64,000 nucleotides of DNA from Methylobacterium sp. J-068 (GTDB lineage: Bacteria > Pseudomonadota > Alphaproteobacteria > Rhizobiales > Beijerinckiaceae), in contig NZ_JAKSXY010000073.1 in the NCBI RefSeq assembly GCF_022829445.1, positions 35,842-99,841 on the forward strand. Reading direction: 5' to 3'. Below are positions 16,402 through 26,832 of this stretch, piece after piece (positions within the stretch are counted from its first letter, which is position 1; each line of letters begins with the position of its first letter). The notes under the pieces were generated by a model. The model saw only the letters and a program-made list of their open reading frames with translations. It ran no database searches and was not told the origin of the DNA. The translations under genes and the position numbers were made by a program.

Positions 16402-16487
16402 CGAACGGCGCACCCCCGAACGCAACACGGACCTTACCCGGCACGAAGACCGGCCACGCGAACACGACCGATTTCAGGGGACGACAG

Positions 16488-17981
16488 ATGGGCAAGACTT
16501 TGAGAGCGGCCGCGACCGGCCTCGGCCTGGCGACGCTGGCACTCGCACCGGACGCCTGGGCGCAGGCGACCGGCGCGGCCGAGACCGGCCTCGGCGTGCC
16601 GGAGACGGTGCAGCGCCCGGCCCTGCGGCGGCCCCAGCGCCGGGCGACGCCGCCCGACGGGCAGGGCTTTGCCGGGGCCGACAGCGCGGCGGGGGCCGCC
16701 GACACGCTGGGCCAGACCGCGACGCCCCCGACCCTGCCGGCCGGCACGTTCGACCTCGGCAACGGCCTTAGCCTGCTCGCCAACTACACGGGTCAGGCGG
16801 CGGCCAACCCCATCGGCGGCATCCGCCAGGGCGGCGCCTATGCGGGACAGGTGTTCTTCGGCATCGACGCCGACCTGAACCGCCTCGCCGGCATCCAGGG
16901 CGGCGCGCTGCACATCGCGGTGACGAACCGGCACGGCAACAGCCTCGCCGACCGGTACATCGGCAACAACACCTCGGTGCAGGAGATCTTCGGCGGCGGT
17001 CAGACGACCCGGCTCACCCTGCTCAGCTACGAACAGAAGCTGTTCGACGATCGTCTGATCGTCGAGTTCGGCCGGCTGGTGGCGAACATCGCCTTCCTGA
17101 ATTCGCCGGTCTACTGCAACTTCCAATCCAACTCCGCCTGCGGCAACCCGACCTTCGTGTTCAAGACCTCGAACTTCACGTTCTGGCCGGTCTCGAGCTG
17201 GGGCGCGCACGCCAAGGCCTGGCTCACCGACCGGGTCTTCGTCCATGCGGGCGTGTACGAGGTGAACCCGCGCCACCAGCAGCTCGGCGACAACGGCCTC
17301 GACTTCTCGACGCGGGGCGCCACCGGCGCGATCCTGCCGTTCGAGCTCGGTTACTCCACCACCTTCGCCAACGATCCCCTGCCCCGGAACTACGGCATCG
17401 GCGGCTGGTACGACGCCTCCGACTACGCCGACCCGGTGCGCGACGTCACGGGAGGGCGCTCGGTGCTGACGGGGCTCGCGCCCGCCACCCGCTTCGGGCG
17501 CTCGGGCGTCTATGCCCGCTTCGACCAGATGGTCTGGCGGCCCGACCCCGCCGGCATCCAGGGCCTGACCCTGTTCGGCGTCGCCATGGCGGGCACCTCG
17601 GGGCGCCTCGTGGAGGATTACTTCCTGGAGATCGGCGCGCTGCAGACCGGCACCTTCGCGGGCCGGCCCTTCGACACGGTGGGCTTCGTGATCAACACCC
17701 AGAAGTTCTCGCCCCTGGCGCTCTCGAACATCGTGCTGGCGCAGAACGGCCTCGGGATAGACCGGACCATCCCGCGCCAGCAGATCATGATGGAGCTGAA
17801 CTACGGCATCCAGGTCGCGCCCTCGGTGCGGCTGACGCCGAACCTCCAGTACATCATCAACCCGGACCAGACCCGCTTTCCCTATTACCGCAAGAACATC
17901 CCCGACGCCTTCGTCATCGGCGCCAAGCTCTCGGTGGACCTGTTCACGCTGGCGGGGCTGGCGAAGGGGCCGGGGCAGTAG
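16488..17981 (+). CDS. OprB-like carbohydrate-selective porin
   Basis: A 497-residue outer-membrane protein. A signal peptide is clear (MGKTLRAAATGLGLATLALA, cleavage after AWA near residue 25), followed by an Ala/Pro-rich linker and a beta-barrel-like region with OprB features: LANYTGQAAANPIGGIRQGG, FFGIDADLNRLAGIQGGALH, and the C-terminal NPNQ-like NPDQTRFPYYRKNIPDAFV strand pattern. It follows the fructose PTS genes on the same strand, so it probably lets sugars cross the outer membrane for this system. The start is the ATG at 16488; the open frame extends far upstream but is antisense-like noise. Confidence 0.88.
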   Translation: MGKTLRAAATGLGLATLALAPDAWAQATGAAETGLGVPETVQRPALRRPQRRATPPDGQGFAGADSAAGAADTLGQTATPPTLPAGTFDLGNGLSLLANYTGQAAANPIGGIRQGGAYAGQVFFGIDADLNRLAGIQGGALHIAVTNRHGNSLADRYIGNNTSVQEIFGGGQTTRLTLLSYEQKLFDDRLIVEFGRLVANIAFLNSPVYCNFQSNSACGNPTFVFKTSNFTFWPVSSWGAHAKAWLTDRVFVHAGVYEVNPRHQQLGDNGLDFSTRGATGAILPFELGYSTTFANDPLPRNYGIGGWYDASDYADPVRDVTGGRSVLTGLAPATRFGRSGVYARFDQMVWRPDPAGIQGLTLFGVAMAGTSGRLVEDYFLEIGALQTGTFAGRPFDTVGFVINTQKFSPLALSNIVLAQNGLGIDRTIPRQQIMMELNYGIQVAPSVRLTPNLQYIINPDQTRFPYYRKNIPDAFVIGAKLSVDLFTLAGLAKGPGQ

Positions 17982-18001
17982 GGCTTTACCGTGCGATCCC
18001 G

Positions 18002-18499
18002 CTAATCCGTCGTGCGCTCGAAGGTGACGATGCTGCGGGTCTCGCCCTGGTCGGCCCAGTTCGGCATCACGCGCCAGGGGGTGAGGACGCGCAGGCGGTC
18101 TCCCTCGAAGGCGAAGGTGCGGGTCTGCTCGGTGCCGACCCATTTCGGGTCCCAGGCCGCGTCGAGCTTCGCGGTCCAGCGGTCCCCCTCGAGGGTGACC
18201 TTGCCGGTGTAGGAGACGAGCGTCTTCATCAGCGCGGCCCGCTCGGCATCGGTCTCGGCGGGCTTGCGCCCCTCCCCCGTGAGCAGGAAGAAGACCCGGT
18301 TCTCCGGGGTGAAATAGGCGTAGCCGGTGGGGTGCTCGCCCATCACCGGCTGCTTCTTGCCGTCCGCGCGGACCTCGACCTCGTAGGAGACCAGCTTCCA
18401 CAGCCCCTTCAGGCTGGCCGGCGTCTCGGCCCGGGCCGGCCCTGAGAGCAGGCCGGCCGTGGCGAGGGTGGCCAGGATCGTCGTCGTGCGCGTCCGCAT
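18002..18499 (-). CDS. Secreted lipocalin-like domain protein
   Basis: A 165-residue protein with a signal peptide (MRTRTTTILATLATAGLLSG, cleavage after ARA near 24). The mature part begins with SLKGLWKLVSYEVEVRADGK and contains GYAYFTPENRVFFLLTGEGR, the pattern of the lipocalin-like (Lipocalin_5) family in which a strand pair GxWxLVSYE opens the barrel. Function in this family is generally unknown; some members lie beside polyketide or stress genes. It is convergent with the porin gene (20 bp between the stops). No obvious partner nearby. Confidence 0.75.
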   Translation of the reverse strand: MRTRTTTILATLATAGLLSGPARAETPASLKGLWKLVSYEVEVRADGKKQPVMGEHPTGYAYFTPENRVFFLLTGEGRKPAETDAERAALMKTLVSYTGKVTLEGDRWTAKLDAAWDPKWVGTEQTRTFAFEGDRLRVLTPWRVMPNWADQGETRSIVTFERTTD

Positions 18500-18658
18500 A
18501 TCCGTGTCTCTCCCTGAAGGTGCGTGCCGCACCGTCCCTGCCCGCCGCGGGATGGGGTCCGGGCGCCCGCCCGCCGATTGTCTCGGCCCGACAGGCATAG
18601 GGCGTTTCCAGGATCGGGGGAGCCGGATCGGAGCGCTGAGACGGGTCCCGCAACGACA

Positions 18659-18692
18659 GAGAGCCGGTTCCGTCTCACCGGAACCGGCTCTC
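18659..18692 (-). terminator. Hairpin terminator after gltL
   Basis: Perfect 13-bp inverted repeat gagagccggttcc (18659-18671) and ggaaccggctctc (18680-18692) with an 8-nt loop, starting 23 bp beyond the gltL stop. There is no T-run on either strand, so termination may be Rho-assisted or the stem may protect the 3' end. Confidence 0.7.
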
Positions 18693-18714
18693 GGGAGCGA
18701 TCGGGCCTGTCGGC

Positions 18715-19491
<777 letters not shown>

Positions 19492-19551
19492 GGGTAAGGA
19501 ATCCTCGGATCGGATGCGGCGGCGACGTCACGACAAGGGGGATGTCCGGCG

Positions 19552-20244
19552 TCAGCGAATGATGGCGATCTTCTTCTGCAGGTGGCGCACGGCCATGGAG
19601 GCGACGAAGCAGACCGCGAAGTAGACCACGGCCGCGAACAGGTACATTTCGACGAGGCGGCCGTCGCGCTGGGCGATCTTGGAGGCCGCGCCCAGGAAGT
19701 CGGTGATCGAGAGCACGTAGACCAGCGAGGTGTCCTGGAACAGCACGATGGTCTGGGTCAGCAGGATCGGCGTCATGTTGCGGAAGACCTGGGGCAGGAT
19801 CACGCTGCGCATCGAGGCGAAGTAGGTCAGGCCGAGAGCGGAAGCGGCCGCCGCCTGCCCCTTGGGGATCGACTGGATGCCGGCGCGCATGATCTCGGAG
19901 AAGTAGGCCGCCTCGAACAGCGTGAAGGTCACGAGCGACGAGGTGAAGGCGCCCACGCTCATCGGCCGGTCGGCGCCGGTCACCCACTGCCCGAGATAGG
20001 GCACCAGGAAGTAGAACCAGAAGATCACCAGCACGAGGGGCAGCGACCGCATCAGGTTGACGTAGCCCTTGGCCACCAGCGGGATCACCGGCAGGCTGGA
20101 GAGCCGCATCATGGCGATGAGGGTGCCGAGCACGATGCCGCCGAAGGCGGCGAGCGCCGTCAGCGTCAGGGTGAAGCGCATGCCGTCGAGGAAGAGGTAC
20201 GGCAGCGCGGAGGTGATGACGGAGAAATCGAAATTCGAGAGCAT
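19552..20244 (-). CDS. gltK: Polar amino-acid ABC transporter permease (GltK-like)
   Basis: A 230-residue inner-membrane permease with about five hydrophobic segments and the HisM/GltK-type EAA loop FEAAYFSEIMRAGIQSIPKGQ (shown here from about residue 110) that contacts the ATPase. N-terminus MLSNFDFSVITSALPYLFLDGM resembles GltK. It lies between gltJ (40 bp upstream) and gltL (60 bp downstream). Forms the heteromeric channel with GltJ. Confidence 0.87.
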   Translation of the reverse strand: MLSNFDFSVITSALPYLFLDGMRFTLTLTALAAFGGIVLGTLIAMMRLSSLPVIPLVAKGYVNLMRSLPLVLVIFWFYFLVPYLGQWVTGADRPMSVGAFTSSLVTFTLFEAAYFSEIMRAGIQSIPKGQAAAASALGLTYFASMRSVILPQVFRNMTPILLTQTIVLFQDTSLVYVLSITDFLGAASKIAQRDGRLVEMYLFAAVVYFAVCFVASMAVRHLQKKIAIIR

Positions 20245-20284
20245 CGGGAGCTATCCTTGAAACGGAGACGCGAAGGATGGCCCC

Positions 20285-21007
20285 TCAGCGGTGGCCCGGT
20301 ACGGCGACGCGGCGCTCGATCCAGCCGGAGGTGAAGATCACCACGATGTTGATGAGGACGTAGAGGATCGTGGCGGCGGTGAAGGCCTCGAAGACCTGGA
20401 ACGAGAATTCCTGCATGGCGCGGGCCCGCGCGGTGAGTTCGAGCAGGCCGATGGTCAGCGCCACGGAGGTGTTCTTGAGGTTGTTCAGGAATTCCGAGGT
20501 GAGCGGCGGCAGGATCATCCGGTAGGCGTTGGGCAGCAGCACGTAGCGGTAGGTCTGGCTCACGGTCAGGCCCATGGCGGTGCCGGCGTTCTTCTGTCCG
20601 CGCGGCAGGGCCTGGATACCGGCGCGGACCTGCTCGGCGACGCGGGAGGCCGTGAAGAAGCCGAGGCACACCACCGCCGTGTAGAAGGGCGCGTTGGGCA
20701 GTTGCTTGATCCAGCCGCCCCAGGACTCGGGCAGTACTTCCGGCAGGACGAAGTACCAGAGGAACATCTGCACCAGCAGCGGGATGTTGCGGAACAGCTC
20801 GACATAGGCCGTGCCGATGGCGTTGGCGGGCTTCGAGGGCAGCGTGCGCATGACGCCGATGAGGGAGCCGAGGAAGAACGCGATCACCCAGGCGCAGAGT
20901 GCCGTCACCACCGTCCAGAGCAGGCCGGAGAGCAGCATGTCCGCGTAGGTGCCGGTGCCTTCCGGGGACGCTTCGAAGAAGATGCCCCAGTTCCAGTTGT
21001 AATTCAT
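20285..21007 (-). CDS. gltJ: Polar amino-acid ABC transporter permease (GltJ-like)
   Basis: A 240-residue permease; first gene of gltJKL. I chose ATG 21007 (MNYNWNWGIFFEASPEGTG), which matches the GltJ-type N-terminus, over an in-frame ATG 141 bp upstream. About five membrane segments, and the EAA loop SRVAEQVRAGIQALPRGQKN. In most bacteria the operon starts with gltI, the periplasmic binding protein; none is present here, upstream being a 327-bp intergenic region and an MFS gene. The binding protein must be elsewhere or shared. Confidence 0.87.
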   Translation of the reverse strand: MNYNWNWGIFFEASPEGTGTYADMLLSGLLWTVVTALCAWVIAFFLGSLIGVMRTLPSKPANAIGTAYVELFRNIPLLVQMFLWYFVLPEVLPESWGGWIKQLPNAPFYTAVVCLGFFTASRVAEQVRAGIQALPRGQKNAGTAMGLTVSQTYRYVLLPNAYRMILPPLTSEFLNNLKNTSVALTIGLLELTARARAMQEFSFQVFEAFTAATILYVLINIVVIFTSGWIERRVAVPGHR

Positions 21008-21334
21008 CGCGTCCTGGTCCCCTGTCGTCGGGCGTACGGGCGGGCGCCCGCGGAATGTGGCGGTGCTGTGTCGGACAGTGCCGAGACCTTGACCAGAAGG
21101 TCCAGGGCTTCGGAGCCCACGCCGCCATCGCGCACTGACATTTCCCAAGGTTTGCCGCTTTTCGAGGCAGATTTGGGCTCGACACGCGCGACGACGCGCG
21201 CTCCGCCGGAAGCGGAGGCGTCGTCGGCAATCGGTCGAGAAGAATCGGCGCGGGGGCGAGGCATCTGTGGCGCCCGCCTAGCATCATCCGGACCAGAGCC
21301 TGCGCTTGTCCGGCCCGGAGGACGTCGTGACGCG
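21008..21334. other. Intergenic region upstream of gltJ
   Basis: A 327-bp stretch without a supported gene. It should hold the glt promoter and the end of the MFS transcript. I see no binding-protein fragment, repeat or strong hairpin in it. Confidence 0.5.
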
Positions 21335-22645
21335 TCAGGCGCGGGCCGGCACCGCGGCGGGCTTCGCGGCGGGCCGGCCGAGACTGAGGATCAGCAGGGC
21401 GGCCGCGAGGCAGAGCGCCCCGGCGGCGAAGAAGGCCGGCAGGTAGCTCGACAGGGCCGTGCGGGAGAGCCCGGCGCCGTAGGCGATGGCGGCCGCACCC
21501 AGCTGGTGCCCGGCAAAGACCCAGCCGAAGACGAGGTTGGCACGCTCGCGCCCGAACCGCGCCGCCGTCAGGCGCACGGTCGGCGGCACCGTGGCGATCC
21601 AGTCGAGGCCGTAGAACACAGCGAACAGCGACAGGCCGACGAAGGAGAAGTCCGAGAACGGCAGGAACATCAGCGAGAGGCCGCGCAGGCCGTAGTACCA
21701 GAACAGGAGCCAGCGGTTGTCGTAGCGGTCCGAGAGCCAGCCCGAGGCGACCGTGCCGACGAAGTCGAACACGCCCATCATGGCGAGCACGCTGGCGCCC
21801 TGGACCGGGCCGATGCCGTAATCGGCGCAGAGCGGGATGAAGTGGGTCTGGATCAGCCCGTTGGTGCTGGCGCCGCAGATGAAGAAGGTGGCGAACAGCA
21901 CCCAGAACACCCGCGTGCCGGCGGCCTCTCGCAGAGCCGCGATCGCACCGCCGGCACTCGGGCCCGGCACGCTCCGAGCGGAGGCCGGCGCCGTCTCGCC
22001 GTAAGGCACCAGTCCGAGATCCTCCGGCCGGTCACGCATCAGCGCGAGCACGGCCAGAGCCGCCGTGAGGAGAAGCCCGCAGATGACCAGGAGCGCGGCG
22101 CGCCAGCCCAGGGCCTCGGTGAGCGCGGCGAGCAGGGGCAGTACGACGAGCTGGCCCGTGGCCGAGCTCGCGGTGAGCAGCCCGACGACGAGGCCGCGCC
22201 GGTGCGAGAACCAGCGCGTCGCCACGGTGGCGCCGAGGACCAGGGCCGTGAGCCCCGTGCCGATGCCGACCACCACGCCCCAGAGCAGCACGAGCTGCCA
22301 GACTTCGGTCATCCCGAGGGACGCCAGGAGGCCGCTCGCGATCAGTGCGAGGGCGAGGAGCACGATCCGGCGCGGGCCGTAGCGGTTCATCAGGGCGGCG
22401 GCGAAGGGGCCCATCAGGCCGAACAGGACGAGGCGGACGGCCAGGGCCGAGCCGATCGTCGCCGTGTCCCAGCCGAATTCCCGCTGGAGCGGCAGGATCA
22501 GCACGCCGGGCGCGCCGACCGCGCCCGCCGTCACCAGCATCGTCAGGAAGGTCGTGGCGGCGACGGCCCAGCCGTAATGGATGCCCCGGCGAGCGAGGCC
22601 GGCCGCGACCGCGTCGGACAGGCGAAGGGTGGAGTGCATGGCCAT
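21335..22645 (-). CDS. MFS transporter (monocarboxylate/oxalate-formate-like)
   Basis: A 436-residue major facilitator with about 12 hydrophobic segments. N-terminal segment GIHYGWAVAATTFLTMLVTA and the loop MNRYGPRRIVLL match the MFS A-motif region; the second half begins near residue 240 (VFWVLFATFFICGASTNGLI) with a second loop SGWLSDRYDNR. It resembles the monocarboxylate/oxalate porter branch, but the substrate cannot be read from sequence. It is divergent from a MarR-type regulator, a layout suggesting that regulator controls it. An alternative start lies two codons downstream. Confidence 0.82.
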   Translation of the reverse strand: MAMHSTLRLSDAVAAGLARRGIHYGWAVAATTFLTMLVTAGAVGAPGVLILPLQREFGWDTATIGSALAVRLVLFGLMGPFAAALMNRYGPRRIVLLALALIASGLLASLGMTEVWQLVLLWGVVVGIGTGLTALVLGATVATRWFSHRRGLVVGLLTASSATGQLVVLPLLAALTEALGWRAALLVICGLLLTAALAVLALMRDRPEDLGLVPYGETAPASARSVPGPSAGGAIAALREAAGTRVFWVLFATFFICGASTNGLIQTHFIPLCADYGIGPVQGASVLAMMGVFDFVGTVASGWLSDRYDNRWLLFWYYGLRGLSLMFLPFSDFSFVGLSLFAVFYGLDWIATVPPTVRLTAARFGRERANLVFGWVFAGHQLGAAAIAYGAGLSRTALSSYLPAFFAAGALCLAAALLILSLGRPAAKPAAVPARA

Positions 22646-22713
22646 GCCGATTCGCTCCGAGGCGCCGCGTTCCGCCGACGCCCTCGCTTGAATAGGCGCA
22701 TATGCACGTGTAA

Positions 22714-22742
22714 GACAAGCCCAAGATAGGACAAACCCAAGA
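22714..22742. promoter_or_regulatory. Direct repeats in the MFS/MarR divergent region
   Basis: gacaagcccaaga (22714-22726) and gacaaacccaaga (22730-22742) are two 13-bp direct repeats with one mismatch and a 16-bp period, placed between the MFS start (22645) and the MarR start (22772). A palindromic gcatatgc lies at 22698-22705. They are good candidates for a regulator site or overlapping promoters. Confidence 0.5.
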
Positions 22743-22771
22743 ATTGGCCCGATGCAGCGCCGGAGTGTTCC

Positions 22772-23200
22772 GTGGCCGAGCTCTCACCCCGATCCGTCAC
22801 CTGCCACTGCAACGCGATCCGCCAGGGCGCCCGGCAGGTGACGCAGTTCTACGACCGGCATCTCGCCCCGGCGGGCCTGCGCACGTCGCAATATTCGATG
22901 CTGGTGGGCCTGCGACGGCTCGGACCGATCTCGATCAACGGGTTCGCCGACGCGATGGCGATGGATCGCACCACGATGGGCCGGGCGCTGAAGCCCCTGG
23001 AGCGCGACGGTCTCCTGGCCGTCGGCCCGGGTCCGAACGGGCGCACGCGAGCCCTCGACCTCACCGAGGCGGGCCGCCGCCGCATCACCGAGGCCGAGCC
23101 CCTCTGGCGCACGGCGCAGACGGCGTTCGAGGCACGCTACGGCGCGGCGGACGCGGCGCGGCTTTGCGACGCCCTGGCGCGGGTCGTCCAGGCGGTGTGA
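22772..23200 (+). CDS. MarR-family transcriptional regulator
   Basis: A 142-residue winged-helix protein, GTG start at 22772. The core is YSMLVGLRRLGPISINGFAD followed by AMAMDRTTMGRALKPLERDGLL, the MarR recognition helix, and the wing region VGPGPNGRTRALDLTEAGRR. It contains the N-terminal CHCNAIRQGARQVTQFYDRHL stretch with two cysteines, often seen in a MarR subgroup next to transporters. Divergent from the MFS gene with 126 bp between, suggesting it represses that exporter and itself. Confidence 0.85.
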   Translation: MAELSPRSVTCHCNAIRQGARQVTQFYDRHLAPAGLRTSQYSMLVGLRRLGPISINGFADAMAMDRTTMGRALKPLERDGLLAVGPGPNGRTRALDLTEAGRRRITEAEPLWRTAQTAFEARYGAADAARLCDALARVVQAV

Positions 23201-23203
23201 GCC

Positions 23204-23914
23204 TCACGCCTTGCGCGGGCGCGCACCGAAGATCGCCGTCCCGACGCGGACATGCGTCGCGCCCATCTGGATCGCGGCCGGGTAATCGGCACTCATCCCC
23301 ATCGAGAGGATCGGCAGGTTGTGGGCTTCCGCGATCCGGGCGAGCAGGGCGAAATGCGCCGAGGGCGGGGCCTCGGCGGGGGGGATGCACATCAGCCCCT
23401 GGATCGCGAGGCCGTGCGTCTCGCGGCACTCGGAGAGCAATGTATCGACCTGAGACGGGGAGACCCCGCCCTTCTGCGGCTCGTCGCCGGTGTTCACCTG
23501 GATCAGGAGTTTCGGCGTCCGCCCGACCCGCTCGATCTCCTTGGCGAGGGCGGCCGCCAGGGAGAGCCGGTCGAGGCCGTGGATCACGTCGAACAGCTCC
23601 ACGGCTTCCCGCGCCTTGTTCGATTGCAGCGGACCGACGAGGTGGAGTTCGACATCCGGATAGCGCTCACGCAGCGCCGGCCACTTGGCCTTCGATTCCT
23701 GCACGTAGTTCTCACCGAACAGGCGCTGCCCGGCCTCCAGCGCCGGCAGGATGCCCTCGGCCGGAATCGTCTTCGACACCGCCACGAGGGCGACCGAGGC
23801 CGGATCGCGCTCGGCATCCTCCGCCGCCTGGCCGATCTGGTGGCGCACCGCCTCCAGCCCCGCCACGATGTCGGCGGCGTTGGCGGGAGCGTCGTCGGGA
23901 AATGTGTCGGCCAT
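23204..23914 (-). CDS. YggS-family pyridoxal-phosphate homeostasis protein
   Basis: A 236-residue PLP-binding TIM-barrel protein of the YggS/PROSC family. PLP lysine is Lys48 in ALVAVSKTIPAEGI; other family signatures are FGENYVQESKAKWP, LHLVGPLQSNKAREAVELFD, LIQVNTGDEPQKGG, LSMGMSADYPAAIQMGATHV and RVGTAIFG. Members bind PLP and maintain vitamin B6 and amino-acid balance without known catalysis. It is convergent with the MarR gene (3 bp apart) and divergent from leuS. Confidence 0.94.
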   Translation of the reverse strand: MADTFPDDAPANAADIVAGLEAVRHQIGQAAEDAERDPASVALVAVSKTIPAEGILPALEAGQRLFGENYVQESKAKWPALRERYPDVELHLVGPLQSNKAREAVELFDVIHGLDRLSLAAALAKEIERVGRTPKLLIQVNTGDEPQKGGVSPSQVDTLLSECRETHGLAIQGLMCIPPAEAPPSAHFALLARIAEAHNLPILSMGMSADYPAAIQMGATHVRVGTAIFGARPRKA

Positions 23915-24170
23915 GGTGCCTCGGATCGGTCTGCCGGTGGGTTCGGCCCGGAACTACCATTCCGAACGCGGGGGGCAAGACGAGGCTCCAACACGAGGCT
24001 CCCGCGCTAGGCTCCCGCGCAAGGCGCCGGCCATGGCAGGAGCAGCCCTGCTCCGGAGCCGTGTTGACCCCTCCCCTTGCCGTGGTAGTCCGACCCTCAA
24101 ATCCCCCGGCGAGCCCCACGCCCACGCGCGGCCCGCCCCTCACTCCTAGCGAACCCCGGCGCCCCGCCCC

Positions 24171-26777
24171 ATGACCACGCCTTCGAGCCGCCCCCCTGCC
24201 CCCGAGCGCTACAACGCCAAGGAGACCGAGCCGCGCTGGCAGCAGGCCTGGGACGCGGCCGGGATCTATGCCACGCGCAACGACGATCCGCGCCCGAAAT
24301 ACTACGTGCTGGAGATGTTCCCCTACCCGTCGGGGCGCATCCACATGGGCCACGTGCGCAACTATGCGATGGGCGACGTGGTGGCCCGCTACAAGCGCGC
24401 GCGCGGCTTCAACGTGCTGCACCCGATGGGTTGGGACGCCTTTGGCCTGCCGGCCGAGAACGCCGCCATGGAGCGCAAGGTCAACCCGCGCGACTGGACC
24501 TACGCCAACATCGCCACCATGCGGGGCCAGTTGCAGAGCATGGGCCTGTCGCTGGACTGGAGCCGCGAGATCGCGACCTGCGATCCCGACTACTACAAGC
24601 ACCAGCAGCGCATGTTCCTCGACTTCCTCGACAAGGGGCTGGTGACGCGCCGCACCGCGAAGGTGAACTGGGACCCCGTCGACCACACCGTGCTCGCCAA
24701 CGAGCAGGTCATCGACGGGCGCGGCTGGCGCTCGGGCGCCCTCGTCGAGCAGCGCGAACTGACCCAGTGGTTCTTCAAGATCACCGACTTCGCGCAGGAC
24801 CTTTTCGATGCACTCGACGGCCTGGAGCGCTGGCCGGAAAAAGTTCGCGTGATGCAGAAGAACTGGATCGGCCGCTCGGAAGGGCTCGAGGTCCGCTTCG
24901 CCATCGATGCGCCACCGGCCGATCTGGCTCCGGAGATCAAGGTCTACACCACGCGTCCCGACACCCTGTTCGGCGCGAAGTTCCTGGCCATCGCCGCCGA
25001 TCACCCCGTCGCGGCCGCCCTCGCGCCCGCGCGGCCCGCGCTTCAGACCTTCATCGAGGAATGCCGCCGCACGGGCACGGCCCAGGCCGCCATCGACACC
25101 GCCGAGAAGCTCGGGTTCGACACCGGGCTCAAGGTGCGCCACCCCCTCGACCCGTCCTGGCTGCTGCCCGTCTACGTCGCGAATTTCGTGCTGATGGAGT
25201 ACGGCACCGGCGCCGTCTTCGGCTGCCCGGCCCACGACCAGCGCGACCTCGACTTCTCCAACAAGTACGGCCTGGGCAACACGCCCGTGGTCTGCCCGGA
25301 GGACCAGGACGCGGCGAGCTTCGTCGTCACGGACAGCGCCTATGACGGCGACGGCCGGATGATCAACTCACGCTTCCTCGACGATATGACCACGCAGGAA
25401 GCCTTCCACGCGGTCGCCAACCGCCTGGAGACCGAGATCCTGGACGGGGAGCCCGTGGCGCAGCGCAAGGTGCAGTTCCGCCTGCGCGACTGGGGCGTCT
25501 CGCGCCAGCGCTACTGGGGCTGCCCGATCCCGATCATCCACTGCGAGTCCTGCGGCCCCGTGCCGGTGCCGGTGGCCGATCTGCCGGTGAAGCTGCCCGA
25601 GACGGTGTCGTTCGACGTGCCCGGCAACCCGCTGGAGCGCGACCATGCCTGGCGCAACGTCCCCTGCCCCACCTGCGGCCAACCCGCGCGGCGCGAGACT
25701 GACACCATGGACACCTTCGTGGACTCGTCCTGGTACTACGCGCGCTTCACCGCGCCCTGGCTGCAGGACGCGCCCACCGACCGCGCGGCGGTCGATCAGT
25801 GGCTCGCCGTCGACCAGTATATCGGCGGCATCGAGCACGCGATCCTGCACCTGCTCTACGCGCGCTTCTTCATGCGGGCGATGAAGGCCACCGACTGGTC
25901 CGGCGTGTCCGAGCCGTTCGACGGCCTCTTCACCCAAGGCATGGTCGTCCACGAAACCTACAAGGACGCGACCGGCGCCTGGGTGCCGCCTGCCGACATC
26001 CGCATCGCGGCCGAGTCCGGGACGCGCGAGGCGTTTCACGTGAAAACGGCGGAGCCGATCACGATCGGCGCCATCGAGAAGATGTCGAAGTCGAAGAAGA
26101 ACGTCGTCGATCCGGACGACATCATCGCGAGCTACGGCGCCGATACCGCGCGCTGGTTCATGCTCTCCGACTCGCCCCCCGAGCGCGACGTGATCTGGAC
26201 CGAGGACGGCGTGCAGGGTGCCGCGCGCTTCGTGCAGCGCGTCTGGCGCCTCATCTCACTGGCCGTCGCCGTCGAGGACGGTTCGAGCGCGGGGGATGCG
26301 GCCCTGCGCAAGGCCGCGCACAAGGCCCTGGCCTCCGTCGAGGAGGATGTGGAGCGGTTGCGCTTCAACCGTTGCGTCGCGCATGTCTACACCCTCGCCA
26401 ACGCCCTGGACGAGGCCCTGCGCGGTGGCGTCTCCCCGATGGTCGCGGCGGAAGCCGCCGGCATCCTGACGCAACTGATCGCTCCGATGATGCCCCACCT
26501 CGCGGAGGAGTGCTGGCAAGCCCTCGGGCGCGAGGGTCTGGCCGCACAGGCCGCCTGGCCGACGGTCGAGCGCGCCCTTCTGGTCGAGGACGAGGTGACG
26601 CTGCCGGTTCAGCTCAACGGCAAGAAGCGGGCGGACGTCACCGTTCCGCGCAGCGCCGACACTGCGGCGGTGCAGGCCCTCGTGCTGGCCGACGAGGCGG
26701 TTCAGAAGGCCCTGGAAGGGCGCGCGCCGAAGAAGGTGATCGTGGTTCAGGGCCGGATCGTGAACCTCGTCGTCTAG
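24171..26777 (+). CDS. leuS: Leucyl-tRNA synthetase
   Basis: An 868-residue class I synthetase, normal length for bacterial LeuRS. HIGH motif as [15 protein letters not shown], the editing (CP1) domain around residues 230-410 with [20 protein letters not shown], and KMSKS motif as [16 protein letters not shown]. The C-terminal LeuRS domain ends [14 protein letters not shown] ParB-site-like palindrome (26033-26046) is embedded in the codons for [10 protein letters not shown]. First gene of leuS-lptE-holA, a conserved alphaproteobacterial order. Confidence 0.97.
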   Translation: MTTPSSRPPAPERYNAKETEPRWQQAWDAAGIYATRNDDPRPKYYVLEMFPYPSGRIHMGHVRNYAMGDVVARYKRARGFNVLHPMGWDAFGLPAENAAMERKVNPRDWTYANIATMRGQLQSMGLSLDWSREIATCDPDYYKHQQRMFLDFLDKGLVTRRTAKVNWDPVDHTVLANEQVIDGRGWRSGALVEQRELTQWFFKITDFAQDLFDALDGLERWPEKVRVMQKNWIGRSEGLEVRFAIDAPPADLAPEIKVYTTRPDTLFGAKFLAIAADHPVAAALAPARPALQTFIEECRRTGTAQAAIDTAEKLGFDTGLKVRHPLDPSWLLPVYVANFVLMEYGTGAVFGCPAHDQRDLDFSNKYGLGNTPVVCPEDQDAASFVVTDSAYDGDGRMINSRFLDDMTTQEAFHAVANRLETEILDGEPVAQRKVQFRLRDWGVSRQRYWGCPIPIIHCESCGPVPVPVADLPVKLPETVSFDVPGNPLERDHAWRNVPCPTCGQPARRETDTMDTFVDSSWYYARFTAPWLQDAPTDRAAVDQWLAVDQYIGGIEHAILHLLYARFFMRAMKATDWSGVSEPFDGLFTQGMVVHETYKDATGAWVPPADIRIAAESGTREAFHVKTAEPITIGAIEKMSKSKKNVVDPDDIIASYGADTARWFMLSDSPPERDVIWTEDGVQGAARFVQRVWRLISLAVAVEDGSSAGDAALRKAAHKALASVEEDVERLRFNRCVAHVYTLANALDEALRGGVSPMVAAEAAGILTQLIAPMMPHLAEECWQALGREGLAAQAAWPTVERALLVEDEVTLPVQLNGKKRADVTVPRSADTAAVQALVLADEAVQKALEGRAPKKVIVVQGRIVNLVV
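26033..26046. promoter_or_regulatory. parS-like site inside leuS
   Basis: gtttcacgtgaaaa matches the parS core gtttcacgtgaaac in 13 of 14 positions. It lies about 2.5 kb from parB and in a cluster with two other sites, which favours function over chance; the embedding in a coding region is normal for parS. Confidence 0.55.
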
Positions 26778-26832
26778 GACAGCACTGCACCATGATCCTG
26801 CCGGATAGGGATCGTAAAGCTTAGGCGGATTA

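Noticed and set aside
13021..16428. A minus-strand open frame of over 1,100 codons antisense to fruK and fruA
   Set aside because: Amino-acid composition is Arg/Gly/Asp-rich noise typical of antisense frames in GC-rich genes; both real genes have strong domain evidence.
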